Assembly: GCA_004802725.1 (NCBI GenBank)
Contig: SGPM01000193.1
Location: 1-51,786 of the forward strand
DNA length: 51,786 nucleotides
DNA from: Antrodiella citrinella
Taxonomy: Eukaryota > Basidiomycota > Agaricomycetes > Polyporales > Steccherinaceae
Direction of reading: 5' to 3'
Position 1 is the stretch's first letter. Each line of letters opens with the position of its first letter. Shown here piece by piece: positions 21,342-33,244 of the stretch. The notes below the pieces were generated by a model. That model was not told the origin of the DNA, did not search any database, and was given only the letters and a program-made list of their open reading frames with translations. The position numbers and the translations under genes are program-made.

Positions 21342-24228
21342 ATGTTGGACGACACGGATATTGATTTCCACGGACTCGGGCAGGCGGAGTCGTCGAATTC
21401 CAGTTCCAATTCACCCCGAAGGCGGCGTCCCCACGCAAGGTCTCAGTCACTCAACATCGCAGCCATGCAGTCCCAGCCTCCGTACCCTCCTCCTCAGCAT
21501 TTCCTGCCACAAGGGTCTGCGCCGTCGCCATTGCGCATACGAACACCCACACTGCGCAACAGAACCTTGTCTCAGGCCAGCGTGTGAGTTCATTTGCCAA
21601 GTTTCCGCGAAATGACACTCACTAACGTGACGCGCCGCGATACAGCTCTTCAGACAAGTCAGACATCATCGCTCCCATACCGCGCAGACATCACTTCCTC
21701 CAAGCAAATGAAAGCCGGCACTGGCTTCCTTCGCCGTCCGTCTCACCGGTATCCACACGCGCGGGATCGCCAGTCTCCCATTCCGTAGCTTCACCACACA
21801 GCCACCGCTTCCCCCGAGCCCGGCTCAGCTCGGTGGTGGAACGCGATGTGAATGGGGTGATGCAGGTGTTGTCTACGGCACAGACACATGCGCGTCCGCG
21901 AGCGGAGGACAAGCAGAGTAGTGATGGGAGTATGTCGCGGAGGTGGGTGAGGTGGATGCACAAGCAAGGCATGAAGCGGTGGGTGCTACCGTGTATCATC
22001 TTGATCTCGACGTGGGTGAAGTGGTGCATTGGCTTGGGTACATATTCAGGTGAGTTGAGATATAAACTTGCCCGTTTTGTGGTATTCATCCTTCGCAGGG
22101 TACCGTACGCCGCCTATGTATGGGGACTACGAAGCCCAACGACATTGGATGGAACTGACTATCCACCTACCACTGAATAAGTGGTATACATATGACTTGG
22201 AATACTGGGGACTCGATTATCCGCCCCTCACCGCTTACCACTCTTGGTTGTGTGGCATCGTGTGCGTGCAAAAACTATTTACGTATAAACATGCACTCAT
22301 TGTCTGCCGTAGTGGATCGTGGATCGACCCATCGTGGTTTGCCCTTGCCCAGTCAAGGGGAATCGAAACAGAATCAAGCAAACTCTATATGCGCTCTACC
22401 GTCCTGGTTTTCGATGCTCTATATGTCTCAGCAATTGTTATGTTTACACGAGTATGGCAAGGAAGCCGTTCCACTCGTACACAAGTACGTACTTTGATCT
22501 ACTCTAAATCCATCTACTCATATCACGCAACAGCATGTAGCATTGCTAGCCTTACTGTTACAACCTGCTCTTTTACTTATCGACTTTGGACATTTCCAGT
22601 ATAACTCTATCATGTTAGGTCAGTCAGTGAATATTGTTGCTCTACAAAACGGTTCAACTCATTACTCATTAGGATTCACACTACTTGCTATGAACTTCTT
22701 TGCCAGTGGTCACGACCTATTTGGAGCAATATGCTTCACACTGAGCCTTGGGTTCAAGCAAATGGCTTTATACTACGCACCTGCCATCGGTTCCTATCTA
22801 CTTGCCAAATGTCTCTATCTCGGACCTGATCAAGGGTAAGCCCCACTTGACATATACAAACTTCATGGGCTGAGATGATCATCTCTTAGGCTCAAACTCT
22901 TTATACGGCTCGGCGTGGTCACCGCCGCCACCTTCACGCTCCTTTTCCTCCCATTCCTACCTCCATTCGCACCACTCTCTGGTATTCTCCAGCCCATCAA
23001 TCGTATTTTCCCATTCGCACGAGGTCTCTTCGAAGACAAGGTGGCCAACTTCTGGTGTGCGTCCAACGTCGCATTCAAATGGAACACCTGGTTCTCTCGC
23101 GGGGCCCTCGTTAAGCTCTCCACCGCTCTAACAGCCGTCGGGTTCCTTCCCAGCGTCGTTGGTCTACTGTACTCTGGATATACGCATAGGTTGACCGCAC
23201 CTGGCAGTCGTGTCAAGCCCGCGGACTTGCAGAAGGCTGTATCGGCTCCTCCGCCGTTCTTGTCGCTGCTGCCTTATGCGCTGATGTGCTCCTCGATGTC
23301 GTTCTTTCTGTTCTCGTTCCAAGTGCATGAGAAGACTATTCTGGTGCCTCTGCTTCCGCTGACACTGCTCTTGTCGGGATCTGCAGGTGATTCGGAGACA
23401 TTTGAGTTGGCGGCTTTGGTGAACAACGTCGCTGTGTTCAGGTAAGGCGTGCGACATCACCGAATAACGCGTCTGGTTGGTGCTGATGATGGTTGTTTGG
23501 CAGTATGTGGCCGTTGCTCAAGAGAGACGGCCTGGGCACACAATACATCGCCATGCTCCTCATCTGGAACCGAGTCATCGGCTACAACCCCTTCACCCAA
23601 CCCCGATCCTACCTACGCTCCCTCGCACTCGTACGTCGACTCACCCGATTTACTGACCAGTCCTGACCGTGATTTAAAGGCCATATACATCGCCTGCATA
23701 TCCCTACACATCCTCGAACTTATCCTCCCACCCCCTGCACCCTTGCCAGACATCTACCCCGTCCTGAACGTCCTGATCAGCACGCCCGTGTTTGGGCTGA
23801 CGTGGTTGTGGTCAATCAAGCGCGGGGTCGAGGTTGGATGGGCGACGGGCGGGCTTGTCCGCGCCTCTCCTTCTCCTTCTGGAGCCACTCCTATTCATGG
23901 TGGGGCGCCGGTGTTGAAGGCGTCGGCATCGATGGAGAGCACGAGTACGACTACGAGTGTGGCTAGTGCTGGTGTGACTCAGAAGAAGCTGTGGAGGAAT
24001 ACGGTGTCGGGTGAGACGACGGGGAGGTTGAGAGCGTGGTCGTGGGCGGAGGCGCAGAAGATGAGCAACCTTCCTCCTAGTGGTGGTGGTGGTTTTGCAA
24101 GCTCAAGTGCGCTTGGAGGTGGTGATGTCGAGGGAGAGACAGGGAGAGTGGATCAGAGACGGAGTGTGACGGTTGGGTATCGGGAGGGAGCTGGGATCTT
24201 GAGGACGGCGAGTACGGATGCTGTGTGA
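21342..24228 (+). CDS. ALG6: Dolichyl-phosphate-glucose:Man9GlcNAc2-PP-dolichol alpha-1,3-glucosyltransferase
   Basis: This multi-span ER enzyme adds the first glucose to the lipid-linked N-glycan precursor. Signature blocks are YGDYEAQRHWMELTIHLPLN, WYTYDLEYWGLDYPPLTAYHS, LLIDFGHFQYNSIMLG and CFTLSLGFKQMALYYAPA, with NRVIGYNPFTQPRSYLRSLA near the last membrane helices. About nine exons are joined by phase-consistent introns. A 54-nt intron (22619-22672) has no stop and a length divisible by 3, so retention would add 18 residues inside a conserved block. The protein has long extra ends: about 150 residues rich in Ser, Pro, Arg and His before the first helix, and a C-terminal tail of about 140 residues rich in Ser, Gly and Thr. 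ALG8 is excluded by the EAQRHWMELT form. Confidence 0.94.
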
Positions 24229-25153
24229 TTGATTGAAGGCGGATGGATTGGATGGATTGAGTTTGTAGATGTCATTTTTGGATGTGTACATCGTCGTTCT
24301 TGGATATATTTGTTCAAATATGTGTTGTTCAACTACTACGCTGCGCACGATTCAGCTTATAGCCACGCTCGTCTCATCAGTGTGGTCAGTCGCGCAGGGT
24401 CAGCTGCCCTCCACATCGTTGTGTCTAAGAGTGTTTTCTTTATGTAATATATTGCTGAAGTACGTATGACCGAGACGATACAGGAGAGACTAATGAAAGA
24501 TGAGGGAAACAATCTGCTGTGGAGGGAGAGGGAGTCAGTGGAAATGGCTATGGCTACAGGTGTCGTATCGAGGGAGAGAGTGGAATATGCTAGAATAACG
24601 AGAGTGTGGATGGTTCCAGATGAAAGCGAGGATGATGAGGGTAACGTGAAATGATGATGGAAATGGAGGTGAAGTTGTAGATGAAAGTAAGGAGTGTGTG
24701 GTGTGTGCAGGGTGAATAAGAGAATGATAACGCTTATGTGCAGATGAAATGCATCCAAGAAGGGAAAGCAGATGAGAAGAGATAGGCGCAGCTTCAATAA
24801 GCCGAGGGGAGTTGGGAAACCCAGAGGCTGCACACGGAGACTCGGAGCAACCCAGGAAGAGTGTTGTGCCAAGGAGTGTGCAGAACTGATAGTTCAAGTC
24901 GAAAGACGAGAGGCGTAATGGACGTGAGGTGACGAGATCGAGAGGATCGCCAAGTTCGATGGTGTAGAGAGCGTGAAACCTTTAGGGCAAGGTGCAGGGA
25001 AGATATGTGTACAGATGAGACAGAGTTGACGGTCGGAGGCTCAGACACGAGTCACTAGACGAGCAAGTATTTGCACGGGCGAAGCGCAGATAGCGAGCGG
25101 CGGAGGTGGTTGTTGCGGTATCAAGTTGTCGCGGAACCTGTCCCGCGCAACGG
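24229..25153. other. Intergenic region between convergent genes
   Basis: About 920 bp lie between ALG6 and RasGEF stop codons. Purine/pyrimidine bias leaves a 171-codon minus-strand frame (24357-24872) rich in Leu, Ser, His and Phe. It looks compositional, not coding. Confidence 0.5.
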
Positions 25154-28100
25154 TCAGTTCTTGGGCTTGCGTTTCTCTTCGGGACGCTGAGGGACGAGCT
25201 TGCAGCTGATTGAAGATATTAGATGCGCAATCATAATATGACATAGAGATACTCACCTCTTCGAGAACATCTTTTCTTCATTATCAGCGTAAGAGTAGTG
25301 CTCATACGGACGACGGATAGCTTCGATCCATTGCAACACGACTATCTGTCGAGGAATCGAGTATTGACCGTAGATGTTTTCCAGACCTTCATACCAGATA
25401 GTTAAAGATACTGTGGCAGATGGTCCAAAAGCCTAGACTTACCTCGCACGACGCGAGCGATCCTCTCATAGAACATCATGTCCATATACCCGTGTTTCTT
25501 CACTTCGTCATGCTTGACATATTTGCGAGCTTCAAGATCGCATCTGGTCACTGCGTACTTCAGAGTTTCTAGCATTCGTCCCAATAAGCTGCGGCGTGAA
25601 TGGCGTAGACAAAACACGAGCTAACCGGGAAGTGGGACTGCCGGACGAGTCTGGCTAATCTCGACGTTGTAGCCTTCTTTATTCTCGAAGAACTTGACAA
25701 GCTGTGCGTGGCGTTCCTTGTGGTCTTTGGACACCCCCGCCATTGTGCCAAGTAGCCGTGTGATGGCCGTGAGATTCAGAGAAAGGGCGATAGTCTTCGC
25801 AGAGCTGAAGTTTCGCATGCTCTTGCAAGACTGACAAAAACAGACTGTTAGTTAAAATTCCATTAAGAAAAAGCATGAGCACTCACGACAGCGATGTCTA
25901 CCATCATCTCGTACACCGTGGCGCGGTCGGCCTCGTTCTTATGATTGAGAACGCAGTCTACGACGAAGAATGTGAGCGTGTTCACGAATGAATCCCAGCG
26001 CCTGAGCTTCTCGAACTTGTCCCCCCTCCAGTCCACAATTGACTCGGGAATGATATCGTGGAAGTGGTCTGACTCCAACAGGGTAAGAGCTCGGGCCAGC
26101 TCCTCAATGCCCCCGTTGAGGCTGAACATCATAATTCCAATGAGCTTGATGTTGTCTCCTCGTGCGACGAGGCTCGTCATGTGCACGAGCTGTGGTCGAA
26201 AGCTTGTCTGCGGGTGTTTCTGCTGGTCCTTTTCCGCCTGGTCAATCTGCCGCTGGAACGTCTTCGTGTGCCGAGTGACACGAGACTTTGCAGTACGGCA
26301 CAACGACACAGAAAGCAAACCTGCCAAATCGTAGTGCAGGTCCTTATCGTTGGCCACGACGTTGAAGGTAAAGTCCTGCAGCGGTTGGCGCACAACCTCG
26401 TCTTGGGCCTCCAGCCAGTAGAGCTCGAGCCAGCGGGATAGCAGCTTGATGATCTGAACTTTAGCGAAGCGTCTGAAGGTGGCTGGCTGTGCTTGCATGT
26501 ACGTCTTAGCACCATGCGACTCGCCACTATACCAGATCGCCAGAAGGTTGAATAGAGCCTCGGAAGAGCTGTGTTTGCGGAAGAACATGAAGAAGCCGTC
26601 GATGAAGTCGCCACAGTCAAGGTCGTCAATGTTCTCGAGAACGTAACGGACTAGCATTGGGAACGATCCTGCAGCAAGAACCTTCTTCTTCAGAAGACCG
26701 TTCCCCTCCTGGTCCGCGAGAACAATCTCGGTCCAAATGGCTTTCTCCGGAAGCGGGACGTACCAGTTCCAGTTGAAAGTCGGCCCTGGCTTATCGAACC
26801 GGCTAGAAGTTGGGAGGCTGGCGACAAAAGATGAGGCAGCAGTGAAGAAGATATGCGACTCTCGAAGGCCGTATGTGTGAGGCGTGTGGTTTGCGGTAGT
26901 AGACAGTGTCTGTGATTGGGAACTAGACGGCAACGTGGAAGAGTCCGTGGAGGAGGAAGCCTTGTGACGAGACACGACTGAATGAGCGTCCGTCTTAGAG
27001 GCGGTAGAAATGGATCGGAAGTGACGGGGCATCCGCAGCTTGAGCGAGAACTTCGAGAAGTACTCTGCAACACTGTGTTTGGCTGTCTTAATGCTTGCAG
27101 CAGAAGAAGACATGAAGGAGGTCTTCAGTATAACCGAAACGTCTTCCACTTCCTTGGATACGTTCGCGTCCACATAGCACTGAGAGAGCCGATGAGGGTT
27201 GACGAGGGGTGTCGCCATATGTGCCTTGAGAGCCTCGAGATTAGGCTTTGAGTCTAGCTCTCCCTGCTGAGCAGCGCGGAGTAGTCGAGAAAAGCTATCC
27301 CACAAGACCTTGGACCCCTCGTACACTTGGTGCGTTTGTTCCTCGGGAGTGAGAGTAAGTCTGGACCCAGACGTCTCGAGCAGATGGCGATTGAAGCTGT
27401 ATTCCGACTTGAAGTGCAAGTAGGCAGAAGAAGCCATGGCATCATGGGTGAGCTGCCCTTCGAGCTCTTGGAAACAGTGATCCAGCGCATTGAGAAACAC
27501 TCTCGTAAGGTCAGCGAACTGCTCCACATGCACGCCCATGCATCCATCCAGGAGAGATGTATATGCGAGGAGAGCGTCGAAGCAGCTGATGTTGACTTTG
27601 TCGGAACTCGTCTGCTCAGAATGAGAAACGGAATGCTTAATGGGAAAGCTGATGGTGTATGTCGATGGAGAAGGATTCTGAAGAGACGTGTCCTCGTCAT
27701 GATGACTCTTTGCATGAGCATGGTGCTTGTTGTTATCGATGTGGACGCCACTTTGCAAAATGCCTGATGACAAAGATGCCTTGTTTTGGTGACGTGGACG
27801 GTGAGCGTCCTTCGAAGATGGGATGGGAGGAGTGTCTTTCGATAAATTTAGAATGGTGGATGGGAAGGATAGGTTCGGTGGACGTGAGGAGGCAGAGGCA
27901 GAGGACATGGTGTCCGCGCTATGAAGAAATAGATATTAGTCTACCGTGAGCGGACTATAGAAAAAAAACGATATTATCACCTCTTGAGATCCCTCGTCAG
28001 AAATGTCTGCGTTGAGGGAATGAATTGTGCACCTTTAGAGGCTGTGCGCTCTCGAGTAGCAGGCGAGGATGTGGAAGATGAAGAAACGGGAAGAATGACG

Positions 28101-28198
28101 TTGGGATTCTTCAGGGCCATTCCGGTCTTGGTGGCAACCGTTGGTTGAAGAACCATTGGACAACCAATCGATGCTTTTTCAACGGCCCGGAGAGGCAT
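25154..28198 (-). CDS. Ras guanine-nucleotide exchange factor (RasGEF_N plus divergent CDC25 domain)
   Basis: About 925 residues in six exons. The N-terminal third is Ser-rich and low complexity. A RasGEF_N-like module starts near VLAAGSFPMLVRYVLENIDD with FIDGFFMFFRKHSSSEALFN. The catalytic CDC25-type region follows: IEELARALTLLESDHFHDII, DSFVNTLTFFVVDCVLNHKN, RATVYEMMVDIAVSCKSMRN and FSSAKTIALSLNLTAITRLL. After LEARKYVKHDEVKKHGYMDM it ends with SCKLVPQRPEEKRKPKN. Such factors load GTP on Ras or Rap GTPases. The usual strict block around a Pro-Phe-Leu-Gly motif is weak (AVPLPETLKY), so this is a divergent member. The start MPLRAVEKASIGC is preferred because a CT-rich promoter-like tract lies just upstream, but it is uncertain. 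Confidence 0.8.
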
Positions 28199-29524
28199 AC
28201 GTATGACCAGGGAGCAGTAGATTCTGGCGTGTTCGTTTCCAGTAGATATAGGTAGACAGGTGGTATAGAGGGATGAAGAGAGAGAGAGGGATGAGAAGTA
28301 CGGAGACAAGTTGCAAATATGCGGTCGGACGACAAAACGTCTGGGTTCAATTTCAAATCCCGACCTTCATAGCCGGGCTTGGATGAGATACCGGCGGTCA
28401 CGGCTTGCCAAAGCTGTCTGTGAGCCTAGCTATGGTCAATCCGATGCGAAGAGGTCAAAGCTGGTGCGATGATACTCACCCAGAGCAATACCCACCCTCG
28501 GGGACACGTTTCTTAATGAAATGGGCGTGCCTGTCGCTTGACCTGTATTCTGGATCTGGCATTGTGTAAAATGTCTGGCATCGCACCAAGCTGCACGGCT
28601 GCCGCAAAGCTTGGGCTTTGGCCTGATCGCGGCGGCTTGAGTGCCAGGCTGTATCATCTTGGATCTCAACACCTGCCGTCGGGAGTCACTCTGGGCTCCT
28701 AAGCAGAACATGCCCTCATGGTAGAGGGGCCCAAATGTAGCAAAGCAGGTCAGGACCGGCAATGCATAGTGATATCTGGCAAAGCCCCAAATGTCGTCAG
28801 TCGCAGCTTTGCTTTGCTGCTGATATATAGCGGGCATAGAGATCATACGCACGGTATGTTGGATTGACATATGTTCTTCAGCAATGTGTCAAGATTGACT
28901 TGCTCCCAGTGCTTGCGATATTCAGAGCTGCTTTGACCTCCTTCATTTTGACTGAGACGTCTTCGTCTTCCACCCTACTCATTGCTGTCAATACCGCTTA
29001 GTCACTAAAGCCGCCACATCTGCGACCTTCGATTGGACTCGTTGGCTCTAAGACAATGCTGAGATTACTGACATGTACAATATAACAGTTCTACGACACT
29101 GGCCCTCTTCTCGAGCGCGAATCCACTTGTTTTACGCGTTGGTAAGGCATCGCGATGCGCTTTGACCTGAAGAGCAAGGCGCGGTTGGTCCCCGGCTTTT
29201 GCCGTCTTAAATCCGGTGTGCCAGTGGTATGAACTTCTGCGCGGGATTATGCTGGAACAAGTCAAAATTAATATTATTGGGATCGTGAATTCGCGGAGAT
29301 AAAAGTGGTGGTAAGGGCTTTAACGGAGCAAGAACAACGGAAATGAGACACATAGATCAGCCAAAAAGGATCGTCGAAACACGACAAGGAGAGGACTCGA
29401 GGCCGAAGTTGTGATCAGAAGAAATCGAGTCAACAATCGTAGTAGCTCAACGATACGGAGGTTTCAGAAGAAAGAAATGACAATACAAGTGAAATCCGTT
29501 GGCATCATGGTCATGAGGATCTCT
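28199..29524. other. Intergenic region of about 1.3 kb
   Basis: It holds the RasGEF upstream region, with a CT-rich tract on the minus strand near 28250-28310. The minus-strand frame at 28436-28870 (144 codons) has no recognisable family. It could be an upstream non-coding exon of the RasGEF gene, since a good donor (G|GTGAGTATC) lies near its end. Otherwise no gene is seen. Confidence 0.4.
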
Positions 29525-31040
29525 TCACTCGATGACGCAGACTCCGTAGTTGATATTACCTAACTTGGCAGCACGGCTCACCGTGCACTTCACGAAACCA
29601 ACGTTGATGGACTCCTCAGCATTGCCAGACTTGGATGCGAGGTTGGCAACTTCTTTCGCGCTGCCAGTTGTGACGCGGATTGAGTTCGTCCCGCCGAAGA
29701 TGGTGTTGGGGCAGTCCATGCCAACGGAGAACTTCTGCCCGCACGACTTGAACTGAATGCCCATGCAAGACCCGTAGAAGCCGAACGGAGGCCCACCTAA
29801 GGGCGTCTTGGGCTTGGGCAAGGCGTCAGCTTCTTCGACGTCTTCAACTTCCGACTCCGAGTGGTCAGCGACACCGTTGCCATTGGCGTTGACAGTATCG
29901 CCGCTCTTCCAAATTCGGTACTGTCAACAATATCGAATTAGTCAGAAAGGATGATTTGGTTGTAAGAACGCTCGAGAACATACTTTGCGGTAGATGTAGA
30001 AGCCACAGGGGATAGCACCCGGCTTGCGAGGAGGGTTGACCTGCGCTGCCTCCATGGAATCGACAATCCGGTGACGTTCTCCGTTCTTAATGAAGTCCTC
30101 AACAAATTCCGCCTCGTTGCTCTTGCCATTGAGGACTAAGAGGACATTCACAGCGCTGCATACAAGAGTAAGCAATTTGGATGGGATGATGTGAAGACTC
30201 GTGTACTCACTCTTTCAACAATATCCACAAAATGCCGAGGGCGACAGCAATGACGGCCACAATGGCGGCCACACCAGCGATACCGCCTACAGAAGCCAAG
30301 GTCGTAGAGATCAAGGCGGAGACACTACCCGCCTCCACTACCAAGGCGTACAGCTTCCACATGGCAGACCCGATGGTCATCAAGCCAGAAGCAATCATGG
30401 TGACGACGGCGGAGTTGGAGTTCGTCTCCTTCGACAACGTCTCGAAGGATTTGCTCAGGGCATCAATCTCTTGCTTGATCAAGTCGCCCCGAGCGGCCTT
30501 GAGGCGATTGTATCGCTTGGTATCGATGGAGAAGCCTTGAGACAGCTGAGCGGGGGGTACTGCCTTCAAGGTAGCACCGAGCCCGTCGTCGGTCGGAGTC
30601 GTGAATGACTTCAAAACGTCAGCAAGGCTGGGAGGAGCTCCCGGAGTGGCTTCGAGAGGGAAGGCAGTGACTCTGTCGATAGCCAAATACGCCGCCTCGA
30701 GATCGGGCACGCTCGTAGCAACGGCGATGTTGGTGAGTTCCTCCTGGTCGAAAGAGTAGTAGCGAACATCGTGCTGCAGAGTGGCAGTGACGTTGAGCTG
30801 CTCAGCAGCGAGGGCTTTCTCCACGAGCTCGCGAAGCGGAGCAGGATCACGCTCCTCGGCAGTGACGAGTGCGATCTCGGGGAGTTCAGCGGAAGTGTAG
30901 CCACCGCTGGAGGTGGAGATGACGATGTTGGGATTGGTGTTGAGACTGAGTGCGGCTTTGGCAATCTGGGCGCGTTTGGCGGCCCCGATGTCGCCTGTAC
31001 CGGCGTCGATGGTCCAGAAAGACTGCTTGTACTGAGGCAT
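29525..31040 (-). CDS. Uncharacterised 465-residue protein with a central hydrophobic hairpin
   Basis: Three exons (30211-31040, 29984-30155, 29525-29920) join cleanly to 465 codons plus stop. There is no signal peptide (start MPQYKQSFWTIDAG). The first about 200 residues are mixed and end in an amphipathic stretch (KAARGDLIKQEIDALSKSFE). Two neighbouring hydrophobic helices follow at about residues 205-275: VTMIASGLMTIGSAMWKLYA, then SVGGIAGVAAIVAVIAVALG and ILWILLK. The C-terminal about 190 residues look beta-rich with several Cys (GFYGSCMGIQFKSCGQKF, SIRVTTG, VGFVKCTV, NYGVCVIE) and an acidic linker. I recognise no family. Helical hairpin plus beta-rich domain would suit a membrane-inserting protein, which is inference only. 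A TATA box stands 80 bp upstream. Confidence 0.85.
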
Positions 31041-31119
31041 TGGAGATATAGCTGTGAGTGCGACGTGCAGTGAGTAGCTGTGAAATTTGAGGATGTAGAA
31101 AAACGACCAACAGCACAAG

Positions 31120-31127
31120 TATATATA
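31120..31127 (-). promoter_or_regulatory. TATA box of the hydrophobic-hairpin protein gene
   Basis: TATATATA lies 80 bp upstream of the ATG at 31040 on the minus strand, a normal fungal spacing. It supports the MPQYKQ start. Confidence 0.55.
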
Positions 31128-31524
31128 CCTTTTGACCCCACTGTATCTTGGCTCGGACAGTTGGCGTACCGTTAGGCGGGACCGTTGTCCGCACTCCCAA
31201 GGCTATGGTCCGGATCCATAGAGGTCTCGAATCAACCACAAAAGCCAGCGAGACTTAAACCGAATGAGTATGTAGATGAATTTGGCCCGAACGAAGACAT
31301 GGATCAGGAACTTGCAGCATTCTACTGTCGAACTTACTCCTGCAGGAACGTTGGAGTAATCACGTTTTTGTTTCTTTGTGAGCGTCGAGTTCAACTCGTC
31401 ATCCGCAACTGGATGTCTTTTTGGACCACATATGGCCCGACGCTCAGTCCAGCGCCTGAAAGACAACAACGCAACAATGGAGGAAGGTGACATCGCCTCC
31501 GGTATCGTTTGGATCACCGATCTA

Positions 31525-31867
31525 TAACATTGAAGTGATGTTCAGTTGGAGGATTCACTCAAAGACCGACGCACAGAAGTGCTTACTCACAATTGAGAAC
31601 CGTCACGGTGATGGCGAATCGCGAGTATGGGCGCGCGACCGGGTGACACACATCGCCGCCGACGAGGTACGAGGAGAAGGCACAGGGGAGACCAGCAATG
31701 TTAACCACCACCGTGCTCGACTCGACCATGCATGCTGCTTCGGAGACTGTTGAAAATTGCGGTACGGAGTACTTACACGTAGTTGTCTCAATGTCTCGGA
31801 CCCGCCAGGCACAATTCTGATGGCATACCGGTGAACCGTGACCTGGTCTTGTCGGCGCGTGCCACAT
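31525..31867 (-). CDS. Possible small two- or three-exon gene, function unknown
   Basis: The minus-strand frame MWHAPTRPGHGSPVCHQNCA runs to VRDIETTT. A good 30-nt donor-acceptor pair (GTAAGT...CAACAG) would join it to FSEAACMVESSTVVVNIAGL and CHPVARPYSRFAITVTVLN, then a further donor. The second part looks protein-like, but that intron is shorter than others here and no family is recognised. It may be a decayed gene. Confidence 0.2.
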
Positions 31868-32160
31868 CCCGCGTCCTTCAGGTTACTCGATTTCCTCATT
31901 CGCTTGTCCCATGCATCGAGCGAAGTAGAGAGAAATGCAGAAATTTATGTGATGGTGATGGTGGTACGAACGAAACCGCACTTGCATAGCTCCGGAGTCG
32001 GCAACGTCCGATGGTCCTCAGCCCGGCACGACTGTTCCGTGGACCCACAATAGTCCACATTCCGGGCTGCGATCTCTCCGAGTCTCTTTACCTGGACCGC
32101 TGACTACCCTTGCATCCGGAACGGATCTAAGATCTCAGTTCAGTTCATGTCCTCAACTAG

Positions 32161-33188
32161 ATGCAAGGTCTAAGTACCAAGATAGTCCGTGAGATACTGA
32201 CTTTATCGTACTTCAAACGGATTCCTCGTACCAAGTTGCAATCATTCGCGGCCGATATCGCGCTCGTATCTCTTCAATTAAGGTCAGTCTCGGTCTCATT
32301 CCCATCAGCGCTGTATAAGTTTCATATATCATGCAGGACAGGGTACCTGTTCGACGCGTTCTCGTTAGTCGGACTCCATTGGGTGAAAACACCGTCCTAC
32401 ATTTTGGCAGACACGACCCGTGTTCTGCGCAAGGTACGCACGCTCATGGACGTCGAAGGATGTGCAGAGATCTGACTGTTCGTCAGAAACTCACAGCGTT
32501 CCATGATGTCGTGGTATTGCACGATGATCTCCATGATCAGTTGTTCTTTGTGAACGTCCCGCTTTTCTTGAAGCGGTGTCACGATGAATTTGGCATCGAC
32601 ATACCTGGGGCCACGTCTGGTTCACAGACGTCGTCTTCGTCTTACACGGCGTTCGTGTTACTAGATGATCATCCTCGACTGGTACGTGCTTCACTTACCA
32701 CCGGCCGCCCATATGTAGGTGTTTACACCTTGCAATCACAGCTTCACGAGATCCCACACGGGGTCCGCCGCATCCTCCAAACACTCTGCCCAACGATACA
32801 AGCCAACACGACCAGCACGTACCCACAAGAACTCCTCACGATCCCCTTATCTCAGGACACAGCTATGGTGGACGTCGTCCCACTCGCAGGTTTCATCCTT
32901 GAGTATCCAGTCGCCTATGTACCCGTCAGTGAAGACCAGGATACGTTCCTCCCTTGGGAGGTTTTGGACGTGTACGAATGCACTTTGACAGGAGAAGAGA
33001 GGGAGAGATATTTGATTTGCAGGTTTTCGTGCCCGAACACTCTATCGTTGCTTTACGACAATCTGAGTGTTGACCGGCTTCGGGAGACATTGACGGGTCT
33101 CATCAGCACCCGGTTGAGAGACGCAGCCATCGACGGTCAAATCGAAGTACGCCATCACCAAGAGACGCATGAACGTGTTGCGTTATGA
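32161..33188 (+). CDS. UPF0739 / C1orf74-like protein (DUF4504)
   Basis: Three exons start MQGLSTKIVREILTLSYFKR. Introns join QLRTGYLFDAFSLVGLHWV and TTRVLRKKLTAFHDVVVLHD. The C-terminal half carries PLAGFILEYPVAYVPVSEDQ, YECTLTGEERERYLICRFSC and the end DGQIEVRHHQETHERVAL. The order (Gly-Tyr-Pro-like turn, Phe-Ser-x-Pro-like strand, conserved VxL end) matches what I know of the animal C1orf74 family, whose function is not established. Assignment is by eye. It converges with the PPWD1 homologue, leaving only 56 bp between stop codons. Confidence 0.65.
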
Positions 33189-33244
33189 AAGCAAAAATAA
33201 AGCATCGCAACTACAAACAGAGGTGAGTGCATCGTGAAAGCAAG

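Larger units (their letters stand above)
31041..32160. other. Intergenic region of about 1.1 kb
   Basis: It lies between two divergent genes and contains at least one promoter and a possible small minus-strand gene (listed separately). Nothing else is recognised. Confidence 0.5.

Noticed and set aside
24357..24872. 171-codon minus-strand open frame downstream of ALG6
   Set aside because: It is rich in Leu, Ser, His and Phe with runs caused by purine/pyrimidine bias, matches no family and lies in the 3' flanks of two convergent genes.
28340..28375. Possible tRNA-like GGGTTCAATTTCAAATCCC stretch
   Set aside because: It lacks the rest of a cloverleaf. It is just a short inverted repeat in the RasGEF upstream region.
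28436..28870. 144-codon minus-strand frame upstream of the RasGEF gene
   Set aside because: It could not be joined in phase to the RasGEF protein with a convincing start and resembles nothing known. It may be an untranslated exon.
32660..32720. Possible extra intron in the UPF0739-like gene (GTACGTG...TGTAG)
   Set aside because: It would be 37 nt long and shift the frame away from the conserved C-terminal part. The unspliced frame stays open.
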